Shown here: piece after piece, positions 27,609 to 35,986 of the stretch
How positions within the stretch are numbered: position 1 is the stretch's first letter
Layout: the number at the start of each line of letters is the position of its first letter
NCBI GenBank assembly: GCA_963766505.1
Contig: CAVYAL010000004.1
Coordinates: forward strand, 124,001-188,000
DNA from: DATIRA01 sp963766505
GTDB taxonomy: Bacteria; Pseudomonadota; Gammaproteobacteria; Steroidobacterales; Steroidobacteraceae
Direction: 5' to 3'
Length of the DNA stretch: 64,000 bases
Program-made: the position numbers and the translations under genes
The notes under the pieces: model-generated
What the model was told of the DNA's origin: nothing
Databases searched by the model: none
The model's input: the letters and a program-made list of their open reading frames with translations, nothing else

Positions 27609-28214
27609 TTAGCGCGGTCGCTCGCTCAGCACGGAGTCTATCAGGCCGTAGGCGATCGCCTGCTCGCCGGTCATGAAGTTGTCACGATCCGTATCCTTGG
27701 CGATCTTCTCGATCGACTGGCCGGTGTGCTTCGCGAGGATCTGGTTCAACCGGTCGCGCGCATCGAGGATCTCCCGCGCGTGGATCTCGATGTCGGTCGC
27801 CTGCCCCTGGAAGCCGCCCAGCGGCTGGTGGATCATGACCCTGGAGTGCGGCAGGCAGAAGCGCTTGCCCTTCGTGCCCCCCGCCAGCAGCACGGCGCCC
27901 ATGCTGGCGGCCTGGCCGACGCAGATCGTGCTGACACTGGGCTTGACGAATTGCATCGTGTCATAGATCGCCAGGCCGGCGCTGACCGATCCGCCCGGCG
28001 AGTTGATGTACAACGCGATGTCCTTGTCCGGGTTCTCCGACTCGAGGAACAGCAGTTGCGCGACGATCAGGTTGGCCATGTAGTCCTCGACCGGGCCAAC
28101 AATGAAGACCACCCGCTCCTTCAGCAGTCGCGAGTAGATGTCGTAGGCCCGCTCGCCGCGCGCGGTCTGCTCGACGACGATCGGAACGAGGTTAAGTGCA
28201 CGGATGTCGCTCAT
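27609..28214 (-). CDS. clpP: ATP-dependent Clp protease proteolytic subunit ClpP
   Basis: 201 residues. The serine protease signatures are visible: catalytic Ser in VGQAASMGAVLLAGG and His in LPHSRVMIHQPLGGFQG. The N-terminal NLVPIVVEQTARGERAYDIYS is typical. It forms the tetradecameric chamber that degrades ClpX/ClpA-delivered substrates. It lies three bases downstream of tig, so they are probably one transcript. Confidence 0.97.
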   Translation of the reverse strand: MSDIRALNLVPIVVEQTARGERAYDIYSRLLKERVVFIVGPVEDYMANLIVAQLLFLESENPDKDIALYINSPGGSVSAGLAIYDTMQFVKPSVSTICVGQAASMGAVLLAGGTKGKRFCLPHSRVMIHQPLGGFQGQATDIEIHAREILDARDRLNQILAKHTGQSIEKIAKDTDRDNFMTGEQAIAYGLIDSVLSERPR

Positions 28215-28217
28215 GGC

Positions 28218-29513
28218 TCACCCTCCGAAGTTCATCAGTTCCTTGAACGTCGCCGGTTGATCGGCGACCTTGGCCCGCTCTAGCAGGTAATCGACTACCT
28301 GCTCCTCGAGCACGATGCTCTCTATCTGTCGCATCGCGTCCGCGTTCTGCCGGTAGGCCTTGAGGACCTCCTCCGGGTCAGGATAATCGGACGCGATCTC
28401 CTGCAGGCGCTGGCCGACCTTTTCCCGGTCGAGCTCGATGCCGCGGCGCTTGATCAGCTCGCCGATCAGGATGCCGAGCGCAACCCGCCGGCGCGCCGGC
28501 TCGAGGAACGCATCGACCGGCGGAATCTGCGAAGCGTCCGTCGCCCCCATCCGCCGCGCGGTGTCGATCTGCATCTCGCGCACCTGTGCGTCAACGAGCG
28601 TCTTCGGCACATCGACCGGATTCGCCGCGAGCAGCCGGTCGAGCAACTGCTGCTTGAGCCGCGAGCGAACCGCGGTCGCAAGCTCGCGCTGCATGTTCTC
28701 CTCGACCTCGGCTCGCAGCCGCACGATCCCGCCTTCGGTGACGCCATACTCGCGACAGAACTCGTCATCGAGCTCGGGCAGATGCTTCTGCTCGACCTTC
28801 TTCACGTGAACGTCGAATTCGGCGTTTTTCCCCGCCAGCGCCTTGTTGTGATAGTCGTCCGGATAACGCACCGTGATCTTGCGCTTCTCGCCGGCGGCGG
28901 CGCCGGTGACGCCGGACTCGAAGTCCGGCAGCATCCTGCCGCCTCCGAGCACAATTGTGACGTCCTCGCCCCGGCCACCCTCGAAGGGCTGGCCGTCGAC
29001 CAGGCCATCGAAATCCATCGTGACGCGATCACCCTCGGCACCGGGCCTGTCCACCTCGACGAAACGCGGCCGCTGCTCGCGCAGGTTGTTCACCATCGCG
29101 TCGACATCGGCCTCGGTGACCTCGGCAGCCGGTCGGCCGACCTCGAGCCCCTCCACCACCTCGAGTTCGACCTCGGGGAAGATCTCGAAGATCGCCCGGT
29201 ACTTGAGGTCCTCGTCCGGTCCGGTGCTGATAGGTTCGATCCGCGGCCCGGCCGCCGGGCTCAGCTTCTGCGAGGTCACCGCCTCCGCGAAGCTCGACTG
29301 CATCAGCTCGCCCAGCACCTCCTGCCGGACCTGCGCGCCGAACTGCTGCCGGATGACCTTGGGCGGCGCCTTGCCCGGCCGGAAGCCCTTGAGTTTCGCC
29401 GTCCGCCCGACGCGCTTCAGGCGCTCGGTGACGGCCTCCTCGACACGTTCCCTGGGGACGCTCACTTCCATTCGGCGCTCCAGCGCGCCGATCGACTCGA
29501 CGGAAACCTGCAT
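28218..29513 (-). CDS. tig: trigger factor, ribosome-associated chaperone and PPIase
   Basis: 431 residues from ATG 29513 (MQVSVESIGALERRMEVSVP). The upstream frame extension runs into tRNA-Leu and is not coding. The ribosome-binding loop GFRPGKAPPKVI is at about 44-55. The FKBP-like PPIase domain includes GDRVTMDFDGLVDGQPFEGG, and the C-terminal SurA-like chaperone arms follow. It binds nascent chains at the ribosomal exit tunnel. It heads the tig-clpP-clpX series. Confidence 0.96.
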   Translation of the reverse strand: MQVSVESIGALERRMEVSVPRERVEEAVTERLKRVGRTAKLKGFRPGKAPPKVIRQQFGAQVRQEVLGELMQSSFAEAVTSQKLSPAAGPRIEPISTGPDEDLKYRAIFEIFPEVELEVVEGLEVGRPAAEVTEADVDAMVNNLREQRPRFVEVDRPGAEGDRVTMDFDGLVDGQPFEGGRGEDVTIVLGGGRMLPDFESGVTGAAAGEKRKITVRYPDDYHNKALAGKNAEFDVHVKKVEQKHLPELDDEFCREYGVTEGGIVRLRAEVEENMQRELATAVRSRLKQQLLDRLLAANPVDVPKTLVDAQVREMQIDTARRMGATDASQIPPVDAFLEPARRRVALGILIGELIKRRGIELDREKVGQRLQEIASDYPDPEEVLKAYRQNADAMRQIESIVLEEQVVDYLLERAKVADQPATFKELMNFGG

Positions 29514-29536
29514 GCTCAACGATCCTCGAAAAGGTC

Positions 29537-29563
29537 GGGGCCCGGGCACGTCGGGAGGGCCCC
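29537..29563 (-). repeat. GC-rich hairpin between tRNA-Leu and tig
   Basis: GGGGCCC (29537-29543) pairs with GGGCCCC (29557-29563) around a 13-base loop. It sits downstream of tRNA-Leu and 24 bases before the tig start. No T-run follows, so it may be an RNA processing or leader structure, or a weak terminator for the tRNA. Confidence 0.5.
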
Positions 29564-29590
29564 GGGGAAGCCGGGTATTTTGCCATGAAA

Positions 29591-29676
29591 TGGTGCGAAA
29601 GGAGGGACTCGAACCCTCACGGGGGTTGCCCACTGGAACCTAAATCCAGCGCGTCTACCAGTTCCGCCACTTTCGC
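29591..29676 (-). tRNA. tRNA-Leu (TAG)
   Basis: 86 nt including CCA, with the long class II variable arm. The acceptor stem GCGAAAG pairs with CTTTCGC. The anticodon arm CTGGA-TTTAGGT-TCCAG gives TAG (Leu). The T arm has GGTTCGAGTCC. It lies immediately upstream of tig on the same strand. Confidence 0.96.
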
Positions 29677-29771
29677 CCGGTACGCCGCCGCCGGCACCCC
29701 GCCGTGGCATTGTATCGGCTGCAGGCCGGGTAGCGGGAGGTCCTGGCCTGCGCAAGGCCGTCTCCCGGCCG

Positions 29772-30185
29772 TCAGCCCTCCGGGTCGACCTTGAGGCCCT
29801 TCAGCACGATGTCCGAGTAGCTCACCAGGCCGATGACACGCCTGTCCTGGATCACCGGCGCCCTGGATAGGCCGAAGTCGTCGAACAGCCGCGTGCAGTA
29901 GCGGATGTCCATCGACGGATCGACGGCGATCACGGGCTTGGACATGATCTCGTAGACGTTGACCCGTTCCGGAGAACGGTCACGCGCGAGCACGTGACGG
30001 GCTATGTCGCGAAACATCACCACGCCGTACTCGTCGTCCTCGTGCCGCCTGTCCACGATCAGCGTGCGGGTCTGCGGGTACTTCATCGCGCGCAGCGCGG
30101 CCGCCACCGTGAGCATGCCGTCCACGATGTCCACCTCGTGCTTCATCACGTCGCGGACCCGGATCACCTTCCTGGCTGGAGTCAT
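29772..30185 (-). CDS. CBS-domain pair protein
   Basis: 137 residues that are almost entirely two CBS motifs: RVRDVMKHEVDIVDGMLTVA and YEIMSKPVIAVDPSMDI, each followed by VDRRHEDDEYGVVM- or IQDRRVIGLVSYSDI-type strands. CBS pairs bind adenosine nucleotides and usually sense cellular energy. Its start overlaps the stop of the PII-like gene as ATGA, so the two are translationally coupled. It is the last gene of the PII/DUF1538 operon and is inferred to be a regulatory subunit of the membrane proteins encoded upstream. Confidence 0.85.
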   Translation of the reverse strand: MTPARKVIRVRDVMKHEVDIVDGMLTVAAALRAMKYPQTRTLIVDRRHEDDEYGVVMFRDIARHVLARDRSPERVNVYEIMSKPVIAVDPSMDIRYCTRLFDDFGLSRAPVIQDRRVIGLVSYSDIVLKGLKVDPEG

Positions 30186-30532
30186 AGCTGCCCCTCCACC
30201 GTCTCGGTGAGCTCGGTGATCTGGTGCCGCACGCCGACCGCGTCCTCGACGTCGATCTGGAATGCGATCCCCGTCCCCGGCGACTCGTCGAACTCGCCTA
30301 CGCTGGCTATCGTCTCGAGGATCTGGCGGCTCATGTGCTCCTCGACCAGCAGCAGGATCACGTCCCGCTGGCTGCCGACACTGAGCCCGAGGAAAGTCCT
30401 GGCCGGGCGGATTCCTTCCCCGCGCGCCTGGTTCAGCACCGTCGCGCCGGTGGCCCCGGCCTGCCGCGCGGCATCGAGCACCTGCTCCGTCTTGCCATCC
30501 TCGACCATCACGATGATCAGTTTGAAGTGCAT
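30182..30532 (-). CDS. PII-like (GlnB/GlnK-related) signalling protein
   Basis: 116 residues with the PII ferredoxin-like fold pattern: FKLIIVMVEDGKTEQVLDAARQAGATGATVLNQARG at the N-terminus, then a loop region and ILLLVEEHMSRQILETIASVGEFD. The canonical T-loop uridylylation site (RGYSE-type YKGAEY) is not present, so it is not a conventional GlnB/GlnK. PII proteins form trimers that bind nucleotides and control transporters encoded next door. Here the neighbours are two DUF1538 membrane proteins and a CBS protein, a coherent but uncharacterised set. Confidence 0.83.
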   Translation of the reverse strand: MHFKLIIVMVEDGKTEQVLDAARQAGATGATVLNQARGEGIRPARTFLGLSVGSQRDVILLLVEEHMSRQILETIASVGEFDESPGTGIAFQIDVEDAVGVRHQITELTETVEGQL

Positions 30533-30568
30533 GCGTCCTCCCGGATCTCGCTCTGCATGATTAGCCTG

Positions 30569-31345
30569 CTACTCGTGCATTCCGCGGCGGGCCACCCATT
30601 GGCCGACCTGCGCATATCCCATGACCGTGATCATCGGGAACAGGCTCGCGAACGCGATCAGCCCGAACCCGTCGAGCAGCGCGCTCCGACCGGGAATCGC
30701 CTCCGCGAGGCCGAGTCCCAGCGCCGTCACCAGCGGCACGGTCACCGTCGAGGTCGTGACCCCGCCCGAATCGTAGGCCAGCGGGACGATCGCCCGCGGC
30801 GCGGCCAGCGTCTGGAGCACGACGACGACGTATCCTGTGATGATGTACCAGTGCAGCGGCGTGCCCGTCACGATGCGGAACGCGCCGAGCGCGATGCCGA
30901 TGGCCACCCCCACCGCGACCGCGATCCTCAGGCCCCAGACCGTGATCGTCCCGGCCGACACCTGGCTCGCCTTGATCGCGACGGCGATCAGCGAGGGCTC
31001 CGCGATCGTCGTGGCGAAGCCGATGGCCGCGGCGAACGCGTAAACCCATGCGTAGTCGGTCCAGTGCAGGCGCGCGGGCAGCTGCGCGGCCCCATCGTAG
31101 ATGAACTCGCTTGCAGTGAGCTGTTCCGCCATCATCCGGCCCAGCGGGAACAGCGCCTGCTCCAGGCCCCGCAGGAACAGCGCGAGGCCGAGCAGCACGA
31201 GGCCGAAGCCGACCAGCACGGCCCGCAGGTTGTGAATCGGGCGGCGCAGCACGAACACCTGGAAGCCGAACAGGATCAGCGCGATCGGCAGCACGTCGCG
31301 CACGGTTATCGCGAGCGTGCCGAGAAACTGCTGTAACTGCTCCAT
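30569..31345 (-). CDS. DUF1538 multi-pass membrane protein (second copy)
   Basis: 258 residues, about seven hydrophobic segments. It shares with the upstream gene the blocks VRDVLPIALILFGFQVFVL, VLLGLALFLRGLEQALFPLG and AYDSGGVTTSTVTVPLVTAL, and also DGFGLIAFASLFPMITVMGY. I recognise these as DUF1538. The repeated GGVTTSTVTVPLVTALG motif in both copies suggests a pore or substrate site. Function is not established. The two copies abut (the upstream copy stops at 31345 where this one starts), so a heteromeric complex is likely. Confidence 0.85.
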   Translation of the reverse strand: MEQLQQFLGTLAITVRDVLPIALILFGFQVFVLRRPIHNLRAVLVGFGLVLLGLALFLRGLEQALFPLGRMMAEQLTASEFIYDGAAQLPARLHWTDYAWVYAFAAAIGFATTIAEPSLIAVAIKASQVSAGTITVWGLRIAVAVGVAIGIALGAFRIVTGTPLHWYIITGYVVVVLQTLAAPRAIVPLAYDSGGVTTSTVTVPLVTALGLGLAEAIPGRSALLDGFGLIAFASLFPMITVMGYAQVGQWVARRGMHE

Positions 31346-32079
31346 CAGAACAGCATTCCGTAGGCCATCACGAAGATGATCGGCGTGAGCGATGCGAATG
31401 CGATCAGCCCGAACCCGTCCACCAGCGGATCGCGACCGCGAATCGACGTGGCGAGGCCGACTCCGAGCGCAGTCACCAGCGGCACCGTCACGGTCGAGGT
31501 CGTGACGCCGCCGGAGTCGTAGGCGATGCCTACGATCTCCTTCGGCGCGAACACGGTCATGATCACGACCCCGATGTAGCCGGCGATGATCAGGTACTGG
31601 ATGGGCCAGCCCTTCAGGATACGGAACACGCCGACCAGGATCGCGAGGCCCACCGACAGCGCGACGGTCAGGCGCAGTCCCAGCGCGTAGGAGCGACGGG
31701 CTGCCTCGTGATCCTCTATGACCCCACCGCCGGCGGCGACCTGGGCCGCCTCATCGGCAATGGCAATCAGCGCGGGTTCTGCAACCGTGGTGCCGAAGCC
31801 GAGCAGGAACGCAAAGCCGAGCAGCCATCCGAGGCTGCCCTTGCGGACGAAGCCGTCGGCCATGCCCTCGCCAAGCGGGAACAGGCCCATTTCCAGGCCG
31901 CGAACGAACAGCGCGAGCCCGAGCACGACCATCACTGCACCGCCGAGGATCCTGGCCAGGTTCGGCACCGGCTGCTTGAGCACCACGATCTCGAAGAAGG
32001 CCACGACCAGCACGATAGGCAGTACGTCGCGGATGCTGTCGCGGAGCGACCGGAGTATTTCCTTGAGCAGTACCTGCAC
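31345..32079 (-). CDS. DUF1538 multi-pass membrane protein (first copy)
   Basis: 244 residues from GTG 32079 (VQVLLKEILRSLRDSIRDVLPIVLVVAF). The open frame continues upstream into the VanZ-domain gene but is not coding there. It has about seven transmembrane segments, with FVRGLEMGLFPLGEGMADGF, GTTVAEPALIAIADEAAQVA and YDSGGVTTSTVTVPLVTALG. It differs from the second copy by an acidic insertion (EDHEAARRS) before a membrane segment. First gene of the DUF1538-DUF1538-PII-CBS operon. A regulated transporter or channel is the obvious inference; the substrate is unknown. Confidence 0.83.
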   Translation of the reverse strand: MQVLLKEILRSLRDSIRDVLPIVLVVAFFEIVVLKQPVPNLARILGGAVMVVLGLALFVRGLEMGLFPLGEGMADGFVRKGSLGWLLGFAFLLGFGTTVAEPALIAIADEAAQVAAGGGVIEDHEAARRSYALGLRLTVALSVGLAILVGVFRILKGWPIQYLIIAGYIGVVIMTVFAPKEIVGIAYDSGGVTTSTVTVPLVTALGVGLATSIRGRDPLVDGFGLIAFASLTPIIFVMAYGMLF

Positions 32080-32201
32080 GCCTTGCCCTGCAGTCTCCCG
32101 CAGCCAGCTTAGGCAAGCGGGCAGGCGCGCTCCAGTGGGGTAAGCCGCAGGCCGGTCGCCGTGGCGCCCCGGGGCTCCGCTGTACCCGGGTCGTCTGCGA
32201 T

Positions 32202-33146
32202 CTACTCCAGCGCGATCCGTGCGAGGTAGAACTCGCCGCCTTCGGCGCCGCCGGTCTGGAACAGCAGCAGGTCGGCGATCTGCGCGAGATCCATCCGGCG
32301 CCGCTCGGGTGCACTCGCGATCTCTTCGAGAGGTATCCGGTACAGTTCGCGCGATCGCGGCGGGAGCAAGAGCCTGCCGTTGTAGCGATCCTCGAATCTC
32401 CAGTCGTGGGCCCGGTCCAGGATGCGCAGCGTCAGTTCCAGCGGCTGGTCCCCCGGATTCACGAGGTCCAGCGTCAGTACGCTGAAGCCCCGCCAGTCGG
32501 ACGCGGGTTCGACCAGTGCGACGCCGGGCCACTTTTCACGCTCGAGCTTCACAGCCAGCGCAGGCACACTGCGCCCGCCGGACCAGCGCTCTGGCAACGA
32601 TAACCGGCGGATCGATGAGCCGCGCGCCTCGAGGAAGTACAGGTCCAGCGGAAACCTGAACCGGACCAGCTCTGGAAAGTTAGCCGCCCTTAGCGCGTAT
32701 GCCGCGGCGGCCTGCGATGGTGGGGCCAGCAGGATCACAGCAGCCGCCGTGCCCACCACGAGCGGCGCGACCTGCGGCCCGCCGAAAATCCGACGGTCGC
32801 GCAGCGCCAGCAACGACAGGCCGAGGAGTCCGCCGAGCAGGTCCCTGCCGACGTCCCCGACCGACGGTTCGCGCGCCGGGTTGTACCAGCCCTGCGCGAA
32901 CTCCGAGAACACGCCGAGCGCCAGCGTGACGAGCAGCGCGAGCGCGTAATGGGCAAGACCAGGCTGACGCCCGGCAGACCAGCGCTGCCGCAGCGCAAGC
33001 GCGACGAGCACGGCCAGCAGCGCGAACACCGGACCGTGAGCGAAGTCCTGGATCACCCGCTGCCAGGCGGTGAGTCCGGGCAGGCCGAAGAAGATCACGA
33101 GGCCGAGCAGGGCCGCCCCCAGCGTGGCTATGGCAAGCGATCGCAT
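32202..33146 (-). CDS. VanZ-domain membrane protein with C-terminal beta-type domain
   Basis: 314 residues. The N-terminal ~140 residues have four hydrophobic segments and a VanZ-like pattern: WQRVIQDFAHGPVFALLAVL, FSEFAQGWYNPAREPSVGDV, then RDLLGGLLG. After a linker, the C-terminal ~140 residues are soluble and strand-rich (VRFRFPLDLYFLEARGSSIR, SDWRGFSVLTLDLVNPGD, then GEFYLARIALE). This resembles the galactose-binding-like domain of secreted carbohydrate-interacting proteins. Role unknown; it is probably cell-envelope associated. It is divergent from the kinase-like gene across a 132-bp gap. Confidence 0.75.
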   Translation of the reverse strand: MRSLAIATLGAALLGLVIFFGLPGLTAWQRVIQDFAHGPVFALLAVLVALALRQRWSAGRQPGLAHYALALLVTLALGVFSEFAQGWYNPAREPSVGDVGRDLLGGLLGLSLLALRDRRIFGGPQVAPLVVGTAAAVILLAPPSQAAAAYALRAANFPELVRFRFPLDLYFLEARGSSIRRLSLPERWSGGRSVPALAVKLEREKWPGVALVEPASDWRGFSVLTLDLVNPGDQPLELTLRILDRAHDWRFEDRYNGRLLLPPRSRELYRIPLEEIASAPERRRMDLAQIADLLLFQTGGAEGGEFYLARIALE

Positions 33147-33278
33147 CAGGTTGGTCAGCCTGCAACAGGGGACTGGCCCATCGCTACCAATGATAGATTA
33201 GCCGGGGGAGTGCCGGTTCGAGCGCTGGCCGTCAGCGAGGCGGAACTGAGACCGCGTGCACCCGACGGATGGCAACCG

Positions 33279-35894
33279 ATGAAGTACCCGTCCATAGAGG
33301 AGTATACGGACGCGTTGTCGCAGCCCCTGCGCGACGTGCTGCTGGAGCCGATGCTGGCCGGCGGCCGGATCCGCCGCGGCGGATCCGGCCTGCCGCTGGC
33401 CCGCAGTGGTGGCTTCGCGCTCACCTACGAGCTGCTCGTGGACGGACGCCGCCTCGCGCTGCGTTGCTTTCACCGGTCTACCGAAGAACCCCTCGGAGTG
33501 CGCTACGCCGCGATCCGCCGGCATCTGGATCGGGTTCGAAGCGCACATTTCGTCCCTTGCGAGTTTCTCGAGGAGGGCATTCGCACCGAGAGCGGCGTAT
33601 TCCCCGTCGTATGGATGGAGTGGGCCGAGGGAGAGCCACTGGCCTCCTATGTGTACAGGCACCGACGGGACCCGGCGACGCTGCACTCGCTGCGCGCCGC
33701 ATTGCACGAGCTCGCCGCGCATCTCGCCGCGCACGGGATGGCGCATGGTGACCTGCAGCCGGGCAACATGCTGGTCGACGAGCGCGGACAGGTCCGCCTG
33801 ATCGACTACGACGGGATGTTCGTGCCGGAGTTGCGCGGGATGAAGAGCCTGCAGCTCGGGCATGAAAACTTCCAGCACCCCGGACGTGGGGTGCAGCACT
33901 TCGACGAGAGTCTGGACTTCTTCCCATTCTGCGTCCTCGACCTCGCGCTCAAGGCGCTGTCGCAGCGCCCGAGCCTGTGGGACGCGACTGCCAGCGACTG
34001 CGAGACGCTGCTGTTCCGCGCAAGCGATTTCCTGGACCCGGCGGGTTCGGGCGTGTTCCGGTTGCTCCGCGGCATGACCGAGGTCCGGCGCTGGAGCGAG
34101 TCGCTGGCGGCGATCTGCCGCTCGCCGTACGAAGCGACGCCCAGCCCCGAGGAATTCCTCGCCGGAACGAACATCCCGCATCCGGACCCGGGCGCGGCGG
34201 CAGCAATCGCGACGCGGCCTCGCAGCCGCTCTGCCGCGGTCGCTGCGGTCGCCGCCGCCGACTTCGCGCGCTGTTGCGCATGCATCGGCGAACGAGTCGA
34301 ACTGGTCGGTCGGGTCGTCCAGGTTGCAGATGCGCCGGGAAACGGAGAGAGCCCGCCGCATCTGCGCATCGACTTCGGCGCAGCTCCGCAGGACATGGTC
34401 TGCCTCTTCATGGAGCCCCGCATTTTCAGGCAGCCGGACGAGGTCCCGGGCCAGTCCTGGATCGGCCAGTGGGTCAGCGCCGTCGGGCTGGTCGAGCCGG
34501 TAAGCTCCGGCGGCGCCGGCGCCGAGCGGTTCAAGGTCCTGTCGCTGGAGATCACCGAGGCGGCTCAGCTTCGACGGCTGACTCCAGAGCAACTGCGCGA
34601 TCGACTGGGCCAGAATCCGGAGCCCGCAAGGGACCGCACAGCCGTCGGTGGCGGCTATGCGCGAGGCACGATCCCGGCCGCGCCTGTTGCCCGCAAGCCG
34701 ACAGCAGCTCCCGCTGCGCAGGTGCCGGCGCAAACCGTGCGACGAACGGAGCCCTCCGCGACCGTCACTCGAGCGGCGCGGCCGCCTGCACTCGCACGAA
34801 CCGTGGTCCGCTCTCCCCGGCCGCAATCCGCATCGGCAGGGCCAGACGGGGAACGAGGGCATGGGAACGTCATCCGGCGTGTCGCACCCTCACCGTCGGC
34901 GCCACGGCGGTTGCCCCGACAATTGTGGTGGCTGGCAGCCGCGCTGGTACCGCTGGCGGTGGCGATCTGGCTGCTGAGCGGACCGAAGCCGGCGCACGGG
35001 CCGGTCGGTGGGAGCGATCCTCGGGCGGATCACGGCGTCCCAGCGGGCAGCCCGCCTCCCGTGTCCGGCGGGCCTCCGCAACCCTCGGCCGCACCGCGCC
35101 CCGCCGCGGTAATTTCCGCGCAGGCACCGGCGTTGCTGAGCGAAGCGCGGCTCGATTCAGGTTCCGGTGAACTGTCTACCGCGGCCGGGCACCTGCAGGT
35201 CATCCAGGATCCTGGCCGGGCTGACCTGAAACTACTGCAGCTCGCAGGCACGACCGTGCGCGGGCTCGCCGGACAGCAGATCGAGCTGGCTCATCGAGCC
35301 GAATTCTCCGATCGCGAGGTCGTCGTCGGATTCACAGACTGTGACGAGAACGGCGTCGACTGCGGTCGGCGTCGTCCGTTCTGGCTGGTGCTGCGTCCGG
35401 ATGAAGAACCGTTGTTGAAGCTCGGGGGCGCCGAGGTCAGTTCCGGCAGCGGCGCGGTGACCGCTCTGGACAACGGGGTTCACGTCGAACTTGGCGTCCG
35501 GGATGGCGATCGACGCACCGCGCTGCTGACGCATCTCAATGACGTCTATCTCACGCGCATCCCGGAGCCACGCAGGCCGCTGGACCGCCAGGCGTGCAGG
35601 ACAGTGACCGCGGCACTCGAGCGTTGTGCCGCCAGCCGGGACTGTGGAACCCTCTCCGGCAGCGCGTCGCGCCTGACCGAGGCGCAGAGGACCGAGTTGC
35701 GCAGGCTCTACCACGAGACCACGGGCTTCGATGCCCAGGCTTTCGGCGCGCTGTGCCAGCGAAGCTGTGAACTGGGTCTGACACCGAGTCGTGGATTCGT
35801 TCGCGCCAACGCCTGCAACGGCTCGCCGCCCGGGCAATGGGCCGCGGGGTCGCTCGACTGGCTCGCAGCGGATTATGAGCTTATCGACAGATAG
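33279..35894 (+). CDS. protein-kinase-like membrane protein with OB-like and C-terminal soluble domains
   Basis: 871 residues from ATG 33279 (MKYPSIEEYTDALSQPL); the upstream open frame antiparallel to the VanZ gene is rejected. Residues ~40-280 are a kinase-like fold: SGGFALTYELLVDGRRLALRCF, WMEWAEGEPLASYVY, catalytic loop HGDLQPGNMLV and the DFG-equivalent DYDGMFVPE. Residues ~330-430 look like an OB-fold-type domain (ERVELVGRVVQVAD, WIGQWVSAVGLVEPV). A Pro/Ala/Arg-rich linker leads to one helix (LWWLAAALVPLAVAIWLLSG, about 548-567) and a C-terminal soluble domain with several cysteines. The last residues ELIDR are encoded by the start of a 48-bp IS-associated repeat, so the native C-terminus may be lost. 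Target unknown. Confidence 0.8.
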   Translation: MKYPSIEEYTDALSQPLRDVLLEPMLAGGRIRRGGSGLPLARSGGFALTYELLVDGRRLALRCFHRSTEEPLGVRYAAIRRHLDRVRSAHFVPCEFLEEGIRTESGVFPVVWMEWAEGEPLASYVYRHRRDPATLHSLRAALHELAAHLAAHGMAHGDLQPGNMLVDERGQVRLIDYDGMFVPELRGMKSLQLGHENFQHPGRGVQHFDESLDFFPFCVLDLALKALSQRPSLWDATASDCETLLFRASDFLDPAGSGVFRLLRGMTEVRRWSESLAAICRSPYEATPSPEEFLAGTNIPHPDPGAAAAIATRPRSRSAAVAAVAAADFARCCACIGERVELVGRVVQVADAPGNGESPPHLRIDFGAAPQDMVCLFMEPRIFRQPDEVPGQSWIGQWVSAVGLVEPVSSGGAGAERFKVLSLEITEAAQLRRLTPEQLRDRLGQNPEPARDRTAVGGGYARGTIPAAPVARKPTAAPAAQVPAQTVRRTEPSATVTRAARPPALARTVVRSPRPQSASAGPDGERGHGNVIRRVAPSPSAPRRLPRQLWWLAAALVPLAVAIWLLSGPKPAHGPVGGSDPRADHGVPAGSPPPVSGGPPQPSAAPRPAAVISAQAPALLSEARLDSGSGELSTAAGHLQVIQDPGRADLKLLQLAGTTVRGLAGQQIELAHRAEFSDREVVVGFTDCDENGVDCGRRRPFWLVLRPDEEPLLKLGGAEVSSGSGAVTALDNGVHVELGVRDGDRRTALLTHLNDVYLTRIPEPRRPLDRQACRTVTAALERCAASRDCGTLSGSASRLTEAQRTELRRLYHETTGFDAQAFGALCQRSCELGLTPSRGFVRANACNGSPPGQWAAGSLDWLAADYELIDR

Positions 35895-35923
35895 CTTACG
35901 GAATATTCCGAGCACATGGTTTA
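35876..35923 (+). repeat. 48-bp direct repeat, left copy (solo IS481-type end)
   Basis: Begins TGAGCTTATCGACAGATAGC and ends CCGAGCACATGGTTTA. It is identical to 43477-43524, which is the left outer end of the complete IS. It includes 19 of the 23 bases of that element's terminal inverted repeat. No transposase follows it here, so it is a solo, truncated end. It also supplies the last codons of the kinase-like gene. Confidence 0.93.
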
Positions 35924-35986
35924 TGCGGATTCAACCGGTCGATGCAACACCTAGACTCTAATCTCTTAGAACCGCGGGTGTTGCCC

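Noticed and set aside
33198..34862. 554-codon minus-strand open frame opposite the kinase-like gene
   Set aside because: The plus strand carries the kinase catalytic motifs HGDLQPGN and DYDGM; the minus translation has none.
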